This document shows, piece by piece, positions 9,714 through 17,018 of a stretch of DNA of 64,000 nucleotides (positions are counted from its first letter, which is position 1; each line of letters begins with the position of its first letter). Location: the NCBI GenBank assembly GCA_025463785.1, contig JAODBD010000005.1, positions 310,001 to 374,000 on the forward strand, read 5' to 3'. The position numbers and the translations under genes are program-made. A model generated the notes under the pieces. That model had not been told where the DNA came from. It made no database searches and was given only the letters and a program-made list of their open reading frames with translations. The DNA comes from Glaciihabitans sp. GTDB lineage: Bacteria > Actinomycetota > Actinomycetes > Actinomycetales > Microbacteriaceae.

Positions 9714-10981
9714 TCCAGCGATCCACGACGAGGGTCGACCGCCGCTACTACGGCCTCCTAAACCAACTGCGCGGAGTCGCCGCGGTTCTGGTCGTCTGGA
9801 GCCACATCGTCGGCTATAAGTTGCCGTCAGAGGGCCACACCTGGCTGGGCTTCACCCTCTTCAACCGCTTTATCACCGGCCCACTAAACATCGTGCAGAA
9901 CTTCGGCTGGTTCGGCGTCGTCCTGTTCTTCCTGATCAGCGGGTTCGTCATCACGGATGCGGCATACCGGGAGACCGCGCGCGAGTTCGCCGTGCGGCGG
10001 CTGCTCCGGATCTACCCGCCGATCATCCTGACCACCATCGTGATCTTCATCCTGCAGTCGTTTGGAACGCCGCCGCTCACGACCAACCCGACGCCGCTCG
10101 GCTGGATCCTGAGCTTGACGCTCGTGAACTACCTGATTATTCCGCAGGTGCTCGTGATCGGCGTCGCATGGACGCTGTGCATCGAGGTGCTGTTCTACCT
10201 CATCGTGTGGTTTGCGTCGCCGCTGGGCAAAAGGGTGCCGTGGGCGTTCCCGGTGGTGGTTCTCGTGGTTGCGCTGGTAGCGCGGAACTTCGACCGCAAC
10301 CTCGGTGACTCGTTCTTCCTCCTTGCAGTGTTTACGACCTATCTGCCGATGCTGGTTATTGGCCAGGTCACGTTTCTTGCCGTCAGCCGACGCATCCCGA
10401 AATGGATGGGGGCGGTTGGTCTGGTTGCCGCCTGGTGCACCTTCGTGTGGTGTCTTGAGCCGATCTACCCGGATTTCCTGCAGCCGGCCTCGGCCTACGG
10501 ACCGAGCGTCGTCCTTGCCGTGGCCCTGTTCCTGGGCGCTGTCGCTGCCGAGGGTCGCCTTCGACCGATCCGAGCGCTGGATGTCGTGGCCCGACGCAGC
10601 TACAGCCTGTACCTCATCCACTGGCCGGTTGGTTATGCGATGGTCGACCTGTTGACGCCCATCAAGGGTCTGCCGACGACGGTCATCATCCTCATCACCT
10701 TCGCAGCAATTGCCGCGGGAACCGAGGTCGCCTATCGGCTCGCTGAGAAGCCGTCACTGCAACTGGGGCGCTGGATCTTCCGGAAGTCGAAGGCCGTGCA
10801 TCCCGTCGATCCGCTGGTTGCTGGTCGTGTGGGGTCTGGCGGGCCGTTCGCCGTCGACGAACCATTGAGCCCTCACGACGAACTCAAAGAATTCAAGAAG
10901 AAGGCCGTGCATCTCCGTCCCCGCTACCGCAACCGGATCAGGGACGCGATGTGTGAACTGTGTCGACCGAATAGACCGTAG
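9695..10981 (+). CDS. Acyltransferase 3 family membrane protein
   Basis: 428 residues with about ten hydrophobic helices and the acyltransferase-3 signature LNQLRGVAAVLVVWSHI (about residues 22-38). ISGFVITDAAYR and SYSLYLIHWPVGY are also typical. Such proteins acylate sugars of surface glycans at the membrane. It overlaps the pyruvyl transferase gene by 19 bp. The basic C-terminal tail after the last helix contains a 14-bp direct repeat (around GAAGGCCGTGCATC, ending at 10802 and 10913) that spans 37 codons. A shortened copy of the gene's 3' end lies at 12034-12156. Confidence 0.88.
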   Translation: MADTSIIQRSTTRVDRRYYGLLNQLRGVAAVLVVWSHIVGYKLPSEGHTWLGFTLFNRFITGPLNIVQNFGWFGVVLFFLISGFVITDAAYRETAREFAVRRLLRIYPPIILTTIVIFILQSFGTPPLTTNPTPLGWILSLTLVNYLIIPQVLVIGVAWTLCIEVLFYLIVWFASPLGKRVPWAFPVVVLVVALVARNFDRNLGDSFFLLAVFTTYLPMLVIGQVTFLAVSRRIPKWMGAVGLVAAWCTFVWCLEPIYPDFLQPASAYGPSVVLAVALFLGAVAAEGRLRPIRALDVVARRSYSLYLIHWPVGYAMVDLLTPIKGLPTTVIILITFAAIAAGTEVAYRLAEKPSLQLGRWIFRKSKAVHPVDPLVAGRVGSGGPFAVDEPLSPHDELKEFKKKAVHLRPRYRNRIRDAMCELCRPNRP

Positions 10982-11171
10982 TAACGAACCCTCTCGGCGA
11001 GTCACGGAAGCCCAGAAGAGTCAGCGCCCGGCTCTCCGCTCTCGCCGCCGCCTCGACTGAAGAGAAAACTCCCAGGAGCTTCTCATCGTCATCCTCGTCA
11101 GACACGGGATGCGAGTGGGTAAGGACGTAGACCTTCGCCCCGGGCTGGGTGAGCGCGTCAGACTGTGACAT
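10938..11171 (-). CDS. Small DUF7336-like protein
   Basis: 77 residues from the ATG at 11171 (an upstream ATG at 11180 would add three). The pattern KVYVLTHSHPV, GVFSSVEAAARAES, LGFRDSPRGF and VYSVDTV matches the small DUF7336 type, whose function I do not know. It ends inside the 3' end of the acyltransferase gene (44-bp convergent overlap). It overlaps the preceding gene by 14 bp, so the two are probably co-transcribed. It is the last of a series of minus-strand small genes forming an accessory island. Confidence 0.6.
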   Translation of the reverse strand: MSQSDALTQPGAKVYVLTHSHPVSDEDDDEKLLGVFSSVEAAARAESRALTLLGFRDSPRGFVTTVYSVDTVHTSRP

Positions 11172-11454
11172 AGCCTTCATCCCACATCATCCTGTCGAGG
11201 TCCTCTGGCCAGACTTGAAAGACGAGCATCTCGCCCTGCCCGCTGGCTGCCTCAGCGAGGACGCGGCCCTCGCGCAGCGCGAGCTCGTTTGTTCTGAACA
11301 CTCCGGCCAAACGAGGTCGGACCAGATCGGCCACGAAGTCCGGATCCAAACCAACGTTGTCCTCAAAAGCGTGCGCTATCCAAAGAAGAAATACTTCCGT
11401 CACTGGAGCCCCCACATTCGTTGAAATCTCTTGGCACACGTCGGCGGGAAACAA
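11158..11454 (-). CDS. Small soluble protein of unknown function, possibly 5'-truncated by a TAG
   Basis: 98 residues from a TTG start at 11454. The sequence is protein-like (EVFLLWIAHAFEDNVGLD, MLVFQVWPEDLDRMMWDEGY) and acidic. The frame stays open upstream as VELAITSFGGHWVKATW until a TAG at 11506-11508. Beyond that stop the same frame continues into a short hydrophobic ORF. It may therefore be the C-terminal part of a longer protein interrupted by one nonsense codon, or a separate cistron using TTG. It is coupled to the DUF7336-like gene downstream. I recognise no family. Confidence 0.5.
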   Translation of the reverse strand: MFPADVCQEISTNVGAPVTEVFLLWIAHAFEDNVGLDPDFVADLVRPRLAGVFRTNELALREGRVLAEAASGQGEMLVFQVWPEDLDRMMWDEGYVTV

Positions 11455-11505
11455 CCACGTGGCCTTGACCCAGTGTCCACCAAACGAGGTTATGGCCAGT
11501 TCAAC

Positions 11506-11604
11506 CTACTTCGGACGGATCACGATCTCGTTCGAGCTGCGCCCAATCCTGTGGCCGATCCAACCGCCAATTAATAACAACCCAATTGCCGACGTTGCGA
11601 TCAT
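11506..11604 (-). CDS. 32-residue hydrophobic ORF, in frame with the next gene
   Basis: ATG at 11604 to TAG at 11506, encoding one probable membrane helix (SAIGLLLIGGWIGHRIG) and a polar end. A TAA lies two codons upstream, so it cannot extend, and no clear Shine-Dalgarno is seen. It shares its reading frame with the 11158-11454 gene, and the sequence between has no other stop. It is either a tiny membrane protein or the N-terminus of a broken membrane-anchored gene. Confidence 0.35.
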   Translation of the reverse strand: MIATSAIGLLLIGGWIGHRIGRSSNEIVIRPK

Positions 11605-11732
11605 GGCCGTTTAGAAGACGACAATGCCCGAGGGGACTGGACACGTTTTCTTTCTTTCGTCATCTAGCAGTGCAATCGCACTCGCTGCCGCTCCACGGAG
11701 ATCGAACCCGTCAACGGCTGATCACTGTGACG

Positions 11733-11939
11733 CTACTTCGACTGCTTCCGAGCGGCTCTCACCCGCGCGACCGAAACGAAAAAGAGCGTCAGGGTGCAAA
11801 TCAAAACCACAACGCCGACAGCCTTTATTGCCAGCGCTGCATCCTGAGTCGCACCATTGGCGAGCGCCAAAGTTGATAGCAGCACAAGGCATAACGATCC
11901 TAGCCAGATGAGGTATCGGGGATTCTTGGTTGAGTGCAC
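11733..11939 (-). CDS. Small two-helix membrane protein
   Basis: 68 residues with two hydrophobic helices (YLIWLGSLCLVLLSTLALA and AVGVVVLICTLTLFFVSVA) and a basic C-terminal tail (RVRAARKQSK), which places the tail inside. The GTG start at 11939 has a strong GGGGAGG just upstream. No family is recognised. It lies in the accessory island with other small membrane proteins on the same strand. Confidence 0.6.
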   Translation of the reverse strand: MHSTKNPRYLIWLGSLCLVLLSTLALANGATQDAALAIKAVGVVVLICTLTLFFVSVARVRAARKQSK

Positions 11940-12033
11940 GCGCCCTCCCCTTCGAGCTTGAAGGTAGCGTGGAGGCCACGGCTGCCACCACCGCTGTAAG
12001 TGCTCCTGGAATCTCCACTGTACTGGTGCAATA

Positions 12034-12156
12034 GTCGCCTATCGGCTCGCTGAGAAGCCGTCACTGCAGCTGGGGCGCTGGATTTTCCGCAAGTCGAGGG
12101 CCGTGCATCTCCGTTCCCGCTGCCGCAGCCGGATCAGGGACGCGATGTGTGAACTG
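12034..12156 (+). pseudogene. Duplicated 3' end of the acyltransferase gene
   Basis: This segment matches the end of the acyltransferase gene (10727-10802 joined to 10914-10960) at about 116 of 123 positions by my count. It lacks the 111 bp lying between the 14-bp direct repeats of the parent copy. Its reading frame is still open and closes at a TAG just past the homology (encoding RLAEKPSLQLGRWIF and then RIRDAMCELP). No upstream body of an acyltransferase gene remains. It is therefore the remnant of a second gene copy, or a duplicated target-site flank of the 1.05-kb island segment between the two copies. Confidence 0.8.
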
Positions 12157-12491
12157 CCATAGCGGGCGCTTGGATCATGACGTGCTGGCTGCGCAGCCCG
12201 ACGTCGCGCGGGAGCTTGGCGCATACGGCGGTGAGCAGCATCACGTATTCGTACGGGCAACAACGGACGGCGACTTCGCGATCCAGCTCCAGCTCCAGCT
12301 AGGGCTCCACAGGCTGTTCTCTCCCCGGTCCTTCCCCAAGAGATCACGCACGCCTGGGGCAGCGGTAGCTTAGGTCTACGAAGTACCTTCCACTCGTCAC
12401 TCGACAACGGCTGGGCCCGCATGCAGCTCATTCAGGCTTGGCTTATCGACTCCTCAAGTCGGCTGATAAGTGCTGCTCACACAGATACGGT
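12157..12491. other. Gap without a convincing gene
   Basis: Short frames occur on both strands, but none has a credible start together with protein-like composition. A plus-strand frame reading DVLAAQPDVARELGAYGGEQ (about 12176-12235) looks like decayed coding sequence. An imperfect hairpin CTTATC-GACT...AGTC...GATAAG spans 12442-12470. I would treat the stretch as degenerate DNA of the island. Confidence 0.4.
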
Positions 12492-12641
12492 TCAAAGTCC
12501 CGAAGGCGCTTCGCCTTGCGCGACGTTGAAATCGTCAGCGGCTTTCTGTTTCTGCTCTCTTTTTCGCTTCCTTTTCAGGCGAATGTTGGGCCCCATGGAC
12601 GACAACAATCCAAGAATAATCTCAGCTACTGCCTCGAACAT
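12492..12641 (-). CDS. Possible small basic protein
   Basis: 49 residues from the ATG at 12641, preceded by AGAAGG at about 10 bp. A short hydrophobic start (MFEAVAEIILGLLSS) is followed by a very basic stretch (RLKRKRKREQKQK) and a polar end. It could be a small membrane-associated protein. No family is recognised. Support is the ribosome-binding site and its position among small minus-strand genes; it could be spurious. Confidence 0.35.
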   Translation of the reverse strand: MFEAVAEIILGLLSSMGPNIRLKRKRKREQKQKAADDFNVAQGEAPSGL

Positions 12642-12846
12642 CGCAGTCCCACCTTCTGCCTTTGTCCCGAACTTTCGGATGCCCCTGACCCACACATTGG
12701 CGCGACGGTCGCAATGAGCCCGTGCCGCGGCGAGCGGCGGCGCCGAATGCGGGATCCGCGCCCGCACTCTCGTGCGCCTGTGGCCGCTTGCTTACCAAAG
12801 TTGTTGACCATTAGGACGATGAGTCGATAACGAGTCAACTAAATTG

Positions 12847-13149
12847 TCAGCAGTCCCACTTCGTTCCTTGGATTTGCGGTTGCGGACGTCCACTGAGCGT
12901 AAGCCAGAGCTTGTGCGAGGCGCGACGTTTTCGATGCAATATCTGAAACGCCACAAAAAACACCACCACTGCCGCGCACGAGCCGATCAGTCCGGACGTC
13001 GAGTTCTTCAATACAAATGTGAAGACGACGGCGGCCAGCATGAGCACCGCGGCCATCAAGCTCATAATCCGTAGCAGGAAATAGCGTCGAAAAGCATCGC
13101 CCGCCGCACTTGGAGGTTGGTGACCAGTGTTATCGGCATCAGTACTCAT
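12847..13149 (-). CDS. Small two-helix membrane protein
   Basis: 100 residues. After a polar N-terminus come two adjacent hydrophobic helices (IMSLMAAVLMLAAVVFTFVL and GLIGSCAAVVVFFVAFQIL), then a basic tail (HRKRRASHK). The ATG at 13149 has AAGGAG nine bases upstream. The domain plan resembles the protein at 11733-11939, but the sequences do not look alike. It is the first gene of the minus-strand island. Function unknown. Confidence 0.6.
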   Translation of the reverse strand: MSTDADNTGHQPPSAAGDAFRRYFLLRIMSLMAAVLMLAAVVFTFVLKNSTSGLIGSCAAVVVFFVAFQILHRKRRASHKLWLTLSGRPQPQIQGTKWDC

Positions 13150-13384
13150 CGGTTGGAGCTCCTTCTACAGCCCTATAGCCCTAGATTTTGGCGACGAAAG
13201 CCAACGGAAGGGGAAGAGGCCCGTTGGACTGGCCCTGGCCCCGCCGCTCAATTACTGGGGCGAGAAGTACTCCCCGTATCGGGAGCACCAGCGTCAGTCT
13301 GCAAAATACTGGGCGCTCTTGCTCGAAAGCTACTACACCCGGATCCCGCGAAACGCACTGACCGCGTGCTGCCAAGATGAACCC

Positions 13385-14521
13385 ATGCCCCCATCCCGTA
13401 CCCCCGTCACCCGCTGGGGCGACCATCGCGTCGAGCAACGCGGCTCGGATGCGGTGTCGTCCATGCTTGTGACGGGCGCTGGAATCGATCCCGGCTGGCG
13501 GCTCGAGCTGCGCCTGCACGACGCCGACGCCTCCCGCATCGACCACACGGCCAGCCCGTTTCTGGGCATCGCGGCCTTTCACGGCGCTCGTACGGCATCC
13601 GGCGTTCGGTTCGGCGACGCCGTGACCCCTGCGACTCTGACCGGCGTTCGGGATGCCACCACCGACCTCGTAGACCACTTCGGCTTCACCCCGATCACCG
13701 TCAAAGCGCCGCTCACGTCGCCCGCCCGGTACGGTGAGCGTCCCCGCAGTGTCTACTTTTCGCGCGGTGTCGACTCGCTTTCGACGCTCATCCACTATCG
13801 CGACCGGCTGGATGCCCTCATCGGTCTCGACTGGATCGGCTCGCCGTACGGAACGCCGCAGCAGGACGAGATCTGGGCCGCGACCACCACTGCCGCAGCC
13901 GAGATCGGCCTGCCGCTGTACCGGGTCACCACGAATGCCCGCGAACTGCTCGACCCCATTGAAACGTGGAACCACTCGCACAGCGTCGTGCTGGCCGCCC
14001 TCGGGGTGTTGCTCGCCGGCATCCTCTCTGAGGTCTGGATTTCGACCGCCCAGCGCGAAGACCTCACTCCGGATGACAGCGCCGTTCGGCCCGGGCTGCT
14101 TGCCGGTTGGTCGACCGAGGCGGTGACGATCGTCCGCGCCTCAGCGGCGTCTGGCCGCAACGCGAAGGCCAGGATGGTTGCCGCGGACTCGTTCGCAAGC
14201 CGGTGGCTCAAGGTCTGCTGGGAGGTCGCAGGCGACGGCAACTGCGGAGCCTGCTTCAAGTGCCTCACGACCATGAGCAACTTCGCGGCCGTCGGTGAAC
14301 TGGCCGCGGTGCAAACACGATTTCGTGCACCGCTGACGCCAGCCGCCGTCGCAGCACTTGAGCTGACGGGCGTGCCCTACCACTCCCTGCTCAACATCAT
14401 CGAACTCGTCGACGACCTGCCGGTCGGCGCACTGCGCGAGGCCTGGGCCAGCGTCTTCTCCCGCTACTGGCCCGACCGGGAACTACCTGCGGCTACGCGG
14501 CTCCGTCAAACATCGAGGTAA
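13385..14521 (+). CDS. PP-loop (adenine nucleotide alpha hydrolase-like) protein with a CxxC cysteine cluster
   Basis: 378 residues from the ATG at 13385. YFSRGVDSLSTL near residue 120 is an SxGxDS-type PP-loop for ATP binding, although Arg replaces the usual second Gly. CWEVAGDGNCGACFKCLTTM near residue 280 gives a Cys cluster seen in PP-loop proteins of glycan loci. Such proteins adenylate a carboxylate or carbonyl before amide or thio-transfer; the substrate here is unknown. The frame is open to 13127, and about 190 bp upstream (NYWGEKYSPYREHQ) has coding-like third-position GC, so a longer N-terminus or an eroded neighbour is possible. The 3' end overlaps prs by 29 bp. Confidence 0.72.
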   Translation: MPPSRTPVTRWGDHRVEQRGSDAVSSMLVTGAGIDPGWRLELRLHDADASRIDHTASPFLGIAAFHGARTASGVRFGDAVTPATLTGVRDATTDLVDHFGFTPITVKAPLTSPARYGERPRSVYFSRGVDSLSTLIHYRDRLDALIGLDWIGSPYGTPQQDEIWAATTTAAAEIGLPLYRVTTNARELLDPIETWNHSHSVVLAALGVLLAGILSEVWISTAQREDLTPDDSAVRPGLLAGWSTEAVTIVRASAASGRNAKARMVAADSFASRWLKVCWEVAGDGNCGACFKCLTTMSNFAAVGELAAVQTRFRAPLTPAAVAALELTGVPYHSLLNIIELVDDLPVGALREAWASVFSRYWPDRELPAATRLRQTSR

Positions 14522-15470
14522 CCGACCCGTCGCTGAACACCTCGTGGATGGCGCTCGCGATGAGTGGCGCGATCGGCAAAATGGTCAGCGTCTTGAATCG
14601 TTTGTCTTCGGGGATGGGCAGCGTATCGGTGACGACAACCGAGTCGATGAAGTCGCTCTGCAGGATTTCGCTCGCCGGGTCGGAGAACACGGCGTGCGTC
14701 GCGGCCACGACGACCCCCAGGGCACCGGCGATCTTCAGCGCCTCAGCGGCCTTGACGATCGTGCTTCCCGTGTCGATGATGTCGTCGACGATCAGGCACA
14801 CCCGACCCTCAACCTCACCAACGATCTCGTGCACGGACACCTTGTTGGCGACGAAGGGATCGCGCCGCTTGTGGATGATGGCAAGCGGAGCGCCGAGCTT
14901 GTCGCTCCAGACATCCGCGACCCGCACCCGGCCCATGTCGGGCGAAACGACCGTCAGCGTCGACGGGTCGAGCCGCTCCTTGAAATGCTTGAGCAAAACC
15001 GGCATGGCAAACAGGTGGTCAACCGGGCCATCGAAGAAGCCCTGGATTTGCGCCGCATGAAGATCGACGCTCATGATGCGGTCGGCACCAGCTGCCTTGA
15101 ACAGGTCGGCGACGAGGCGCGCGCTGATGGGCTCGCGACCGCGGCCCTTCTTGTCTTGCCGCGCATACGGGTAGTAGGGGGCGACCACCGTGATGCGCTT
15201 GGCGGACGCGCGCTTGAGCGCGTCAATCATGATGAGCTGTTCCATGAGCCACTCGTTTACGGGACGCGTGTGTGACTGGATGACGAACGCGTCGCATCCA
15301 CGAACACTCTCGTCAAAGCGTGCATAGATTTCACTCGACGCGAAGGTGCGGGCGTCAGTGTGGACGAGGTCTGTACCGAGTTCCTTCGCAACGTCGATCG
15401 CGAGCTGCGGATGCGCGCGGCCCGTCACGACAACCAGTCGCTTCTGCCCGCTTGCAGTGATCTCGGCCAC
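14493..15470 (-). CDS. prs: Ribose-phosphate pyrophosphokinase (PRPP synthase)
   Basis: 325 residues, the usual class I length. Visible motifs are VVAPYYPYARQDKKGRGREP (ATP/flexible loop), MSVDLHAAQIQGFF, and the PRPP-binding VCLIVDDIIDTGSTI. It makes PRPP from ribose-5-phosphate and ATP for nucleotide, His and Trp synthesis. It lies 33 bp downstream of glmU, the usual actinobacterial order, and is very likely co-transcribed with it. Its 3' end overlaps the convergent PP-loop gene. Confidence 0.97.
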   Translation of the reverse strand: MAEITASGQKRLVVVTGRAHPQLAIDVAKELGTDLVHTDARTFASSEIYARFDESVRGCDAFVIQSHTRPVNEWLMEQLIMIDALKRASAKRITVVAPYYPYARQDKKGRGREPISARLVADLFKAAGADRIMSVDLHAAQIQGFFDGPVDHLFAMPVLLKHFKERLDPSTLTVVSPDMGRVRVADVWSDKLGAPLAIIHKRRDPFVANKVSVHEIVGEVEGRVCLIVDDIIDTGSTIVKAAEALKIAGALGVVVAATHAVFSDPASEILQSDFIDSVVVTDTLPIPEDKRFKTLTILPIAPLIASAIHEVFSDGSVTSMFDGAA

Positions 15471-15503
15471 GTGTCCTGCTTCCTGCCGGCTCGCCGACGG
15501 TGG

Positions 15504-16940
15504 TCAGGCTTCGTCGGTGCTCTCGCTCGCCGCCGCCGCTTTCGCAGACTCGGTACCCGAACGGTTGGCTTCGACCCAGCCAGTCATATTGCGCTGCGGA
15601 GCCACGGTGATGGCGAGGGCTCCGGCCGGCACGTCCTTGCGCACGACGGTGCCCGCTCCAGTCTTGGCTCCGTCACCAATTCTAACGGGGGCGACGAACA
15701 CGTTGTGAGACCCGGAATGAACATGCGAACCGATAGTGGTGGGGTGTTTGGCGAGATCGTCGTAGTTCGCCGTGATAGCGCCCGCGCCGATGTTTGTGTG
15801 CTCGCCGATGGTCGTGTCGCCGATGTAACTCAGGTGCGGAACCTTGCTTCCGGCGCCGATCTTCGAATTCTTGGTTTCGACGAAGGTTCCGATTTTGCCG
15901 TTCTCGCCAAGATAGGTGCCTGGGCGGAGGTACGCGAAAGGACCGACGGATGCCCCAGCCCCGATCACAGCCAGCGTCGCGTCGCTGCGCCGCACCGTCG
16001 CCCCCGCGCCAACCTCGCACGCATCGAGGCTCGTGTCCGGCCCGATGATTGCGCCACGCTCGATCACGGTAGGACCGAGCACCATGGTGCCCGGCAGCAG
16101 TTCGACGTCTTCGCCGATGGTCGCCGCGAGGTCGATCCAGGTCGTGTCGGGATCGTGCACGGTCACGCCGGCCAGCTGCCAGCCGCGCACGATCATCGCG
16201 TTGAGGCGGCGGGCGGCGTCAGCAAGTTGGACCCGGTCGTTGATGCCGCCGACGATCCAGCTCTCCGACACCGGCACTGCGATCACCTCGGAGCCCGTGG
16301 TGCGAAGCAGACCGATGACATCCGTCAGGTATTTCTCGCCCTGGGAATTGTGACTCCCGACCGCGGGCAGCTGTGTGCGAAGCGCCTCGGAACGGAACAC
16401 GTAGGTGCCCGAGTTGATCTCGGCGATTCGGAGTTCGGCGGCGGTCGCATCCTTCTGCTCGACGATGCGGTCGAACGATCCTTCGGCGGAGCGCACGATG
16501 CGGCCGTAGCCGCTTGCGTCGTCGAACACGGCCGAGAGAACCGTGGCAGCGCCCTCGGCGGCACGATGAGCATCGAGAAGTCCGCTCAGGGTTCCGGCAT
16601 CGAGCAGCGGAACGTCGCCGCTGACTACGACGATGTCGCCCGCAAAATTGGACGGAAGCGCGCCGATGCCGACCTCGACTGCCCTTCCGGTGCCCGGGAT
16701 GTCGTCCTGGTCGACGATGACCGCCTCGGGAAGCAGCTCGATGATGGCGGCGGCCACGGCATCCCGTTCATGGCGAACCACCACGACGATGTGCGCCGGG
16801 TCGAGCTCGCGAGCCGTGGCCAGCACGTGCCCGACGATCGGAATACCGGCCAGCGTATGCAGAATCTTGGGCCGCGCAGACTTCATGCGAGTGCCCTGGC
16901 CAGCGGCGAGAACGATGACAGCGAGATTCTGGTCGGTCAT
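15504..16940 (-). CDS. glmU: Bifunctional GlmU: GlcNAc-1-P uridyltransferase and GlcN-1-P acetyltransferase
   Basis: 478 residues. The N-terminal pyrophosphorylase domain carries LAAGQGTRMKSARPK (residues 11-25) and VVSGDVPLLDAGT. The C-terminal half is a left-handed beta-helix of hexapeptide repeats (IGAGSKVPHLSYIGDTTIG, NIGAGAITANYD). It makes UDP-GlcNAc for peptidoglycan in two steps. The Ala/Glu-rich C-terminal tail is common in actinobacterial GlmU. It is the first gene of the glmU-prs unit. Confidence 0.97.
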   Translation of the reverse strand: MTDQNLAVIVLAAGQGTRMKSARPKILHTLAGIPIVGHVLATARELDPAHIVVVVRHERDAVAAAIIELLPEAVIVDQDDIPGTGRAVEVGIGALPSNFAGDIVVVSGDVPLLDAGTLSGLLDAHRAAEGAATVLSAVFDDASGYGRIVRSAEGSFDRIVEQKDATAAELRIAEINSGTYVFRSEALRTQLPAVGSHNSQGEKYLTDVIGLLRTTGSEVIAVPVSESWIVGGINDRVQLADAARRLNAMIVRGWQLAGVTVHDPDTTWIDLAATIGEDVELLPGTMVLGPTVIERGAIIGPDTSLDACEVGAGATVRRSDATLAVIGAGASVGPFAYLRPGTYLGENGKIGTFVETKNSKIGAGSKVPHLSYIGDTTIGEHTNIGAGAITANYDDLAKHPTTIGSHVHSGSHNVFVAPVRIGDGAKTGAGTVVRKDVPAGALAITVAPQRNMTGWVEANRSGTESAKAAAASESTDEA

Positions 16941-16960
16941 GGGTCCATTCTCCCGTTAAA

Positions 16961-17005
16961 AGCAGAACTCCCCTCGGCGATTCGGGTTCGCCAAGGGGAG
17001 CTGCT
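16961..17005 (-). terminator. Rho-independent terminator after the sugar permease gene
   Basis: A GC-rich stem (CTCCCCTCGGCGA at 16968-16980 pairing with TCGCCAAGGGGAG at 16988-17000, one G-T pair), lengthened by AGCAG/CTGCT at the base. On the minus strand it lies 14 bp after the permease stop and is followed by a short T run (CTGCTTTTA). It separates the ABC-transporter operon from glmU. Confidence 0.8.
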
Positions 17006-17018
17006 GGTTTGTGTGCGC

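Noticed and set aside
12440..12520. tRNA-like stretch with GGTTCAAAGTCC
   Set aside because: The T-arm word is present, but acceptor and anticodon stems do not pair.
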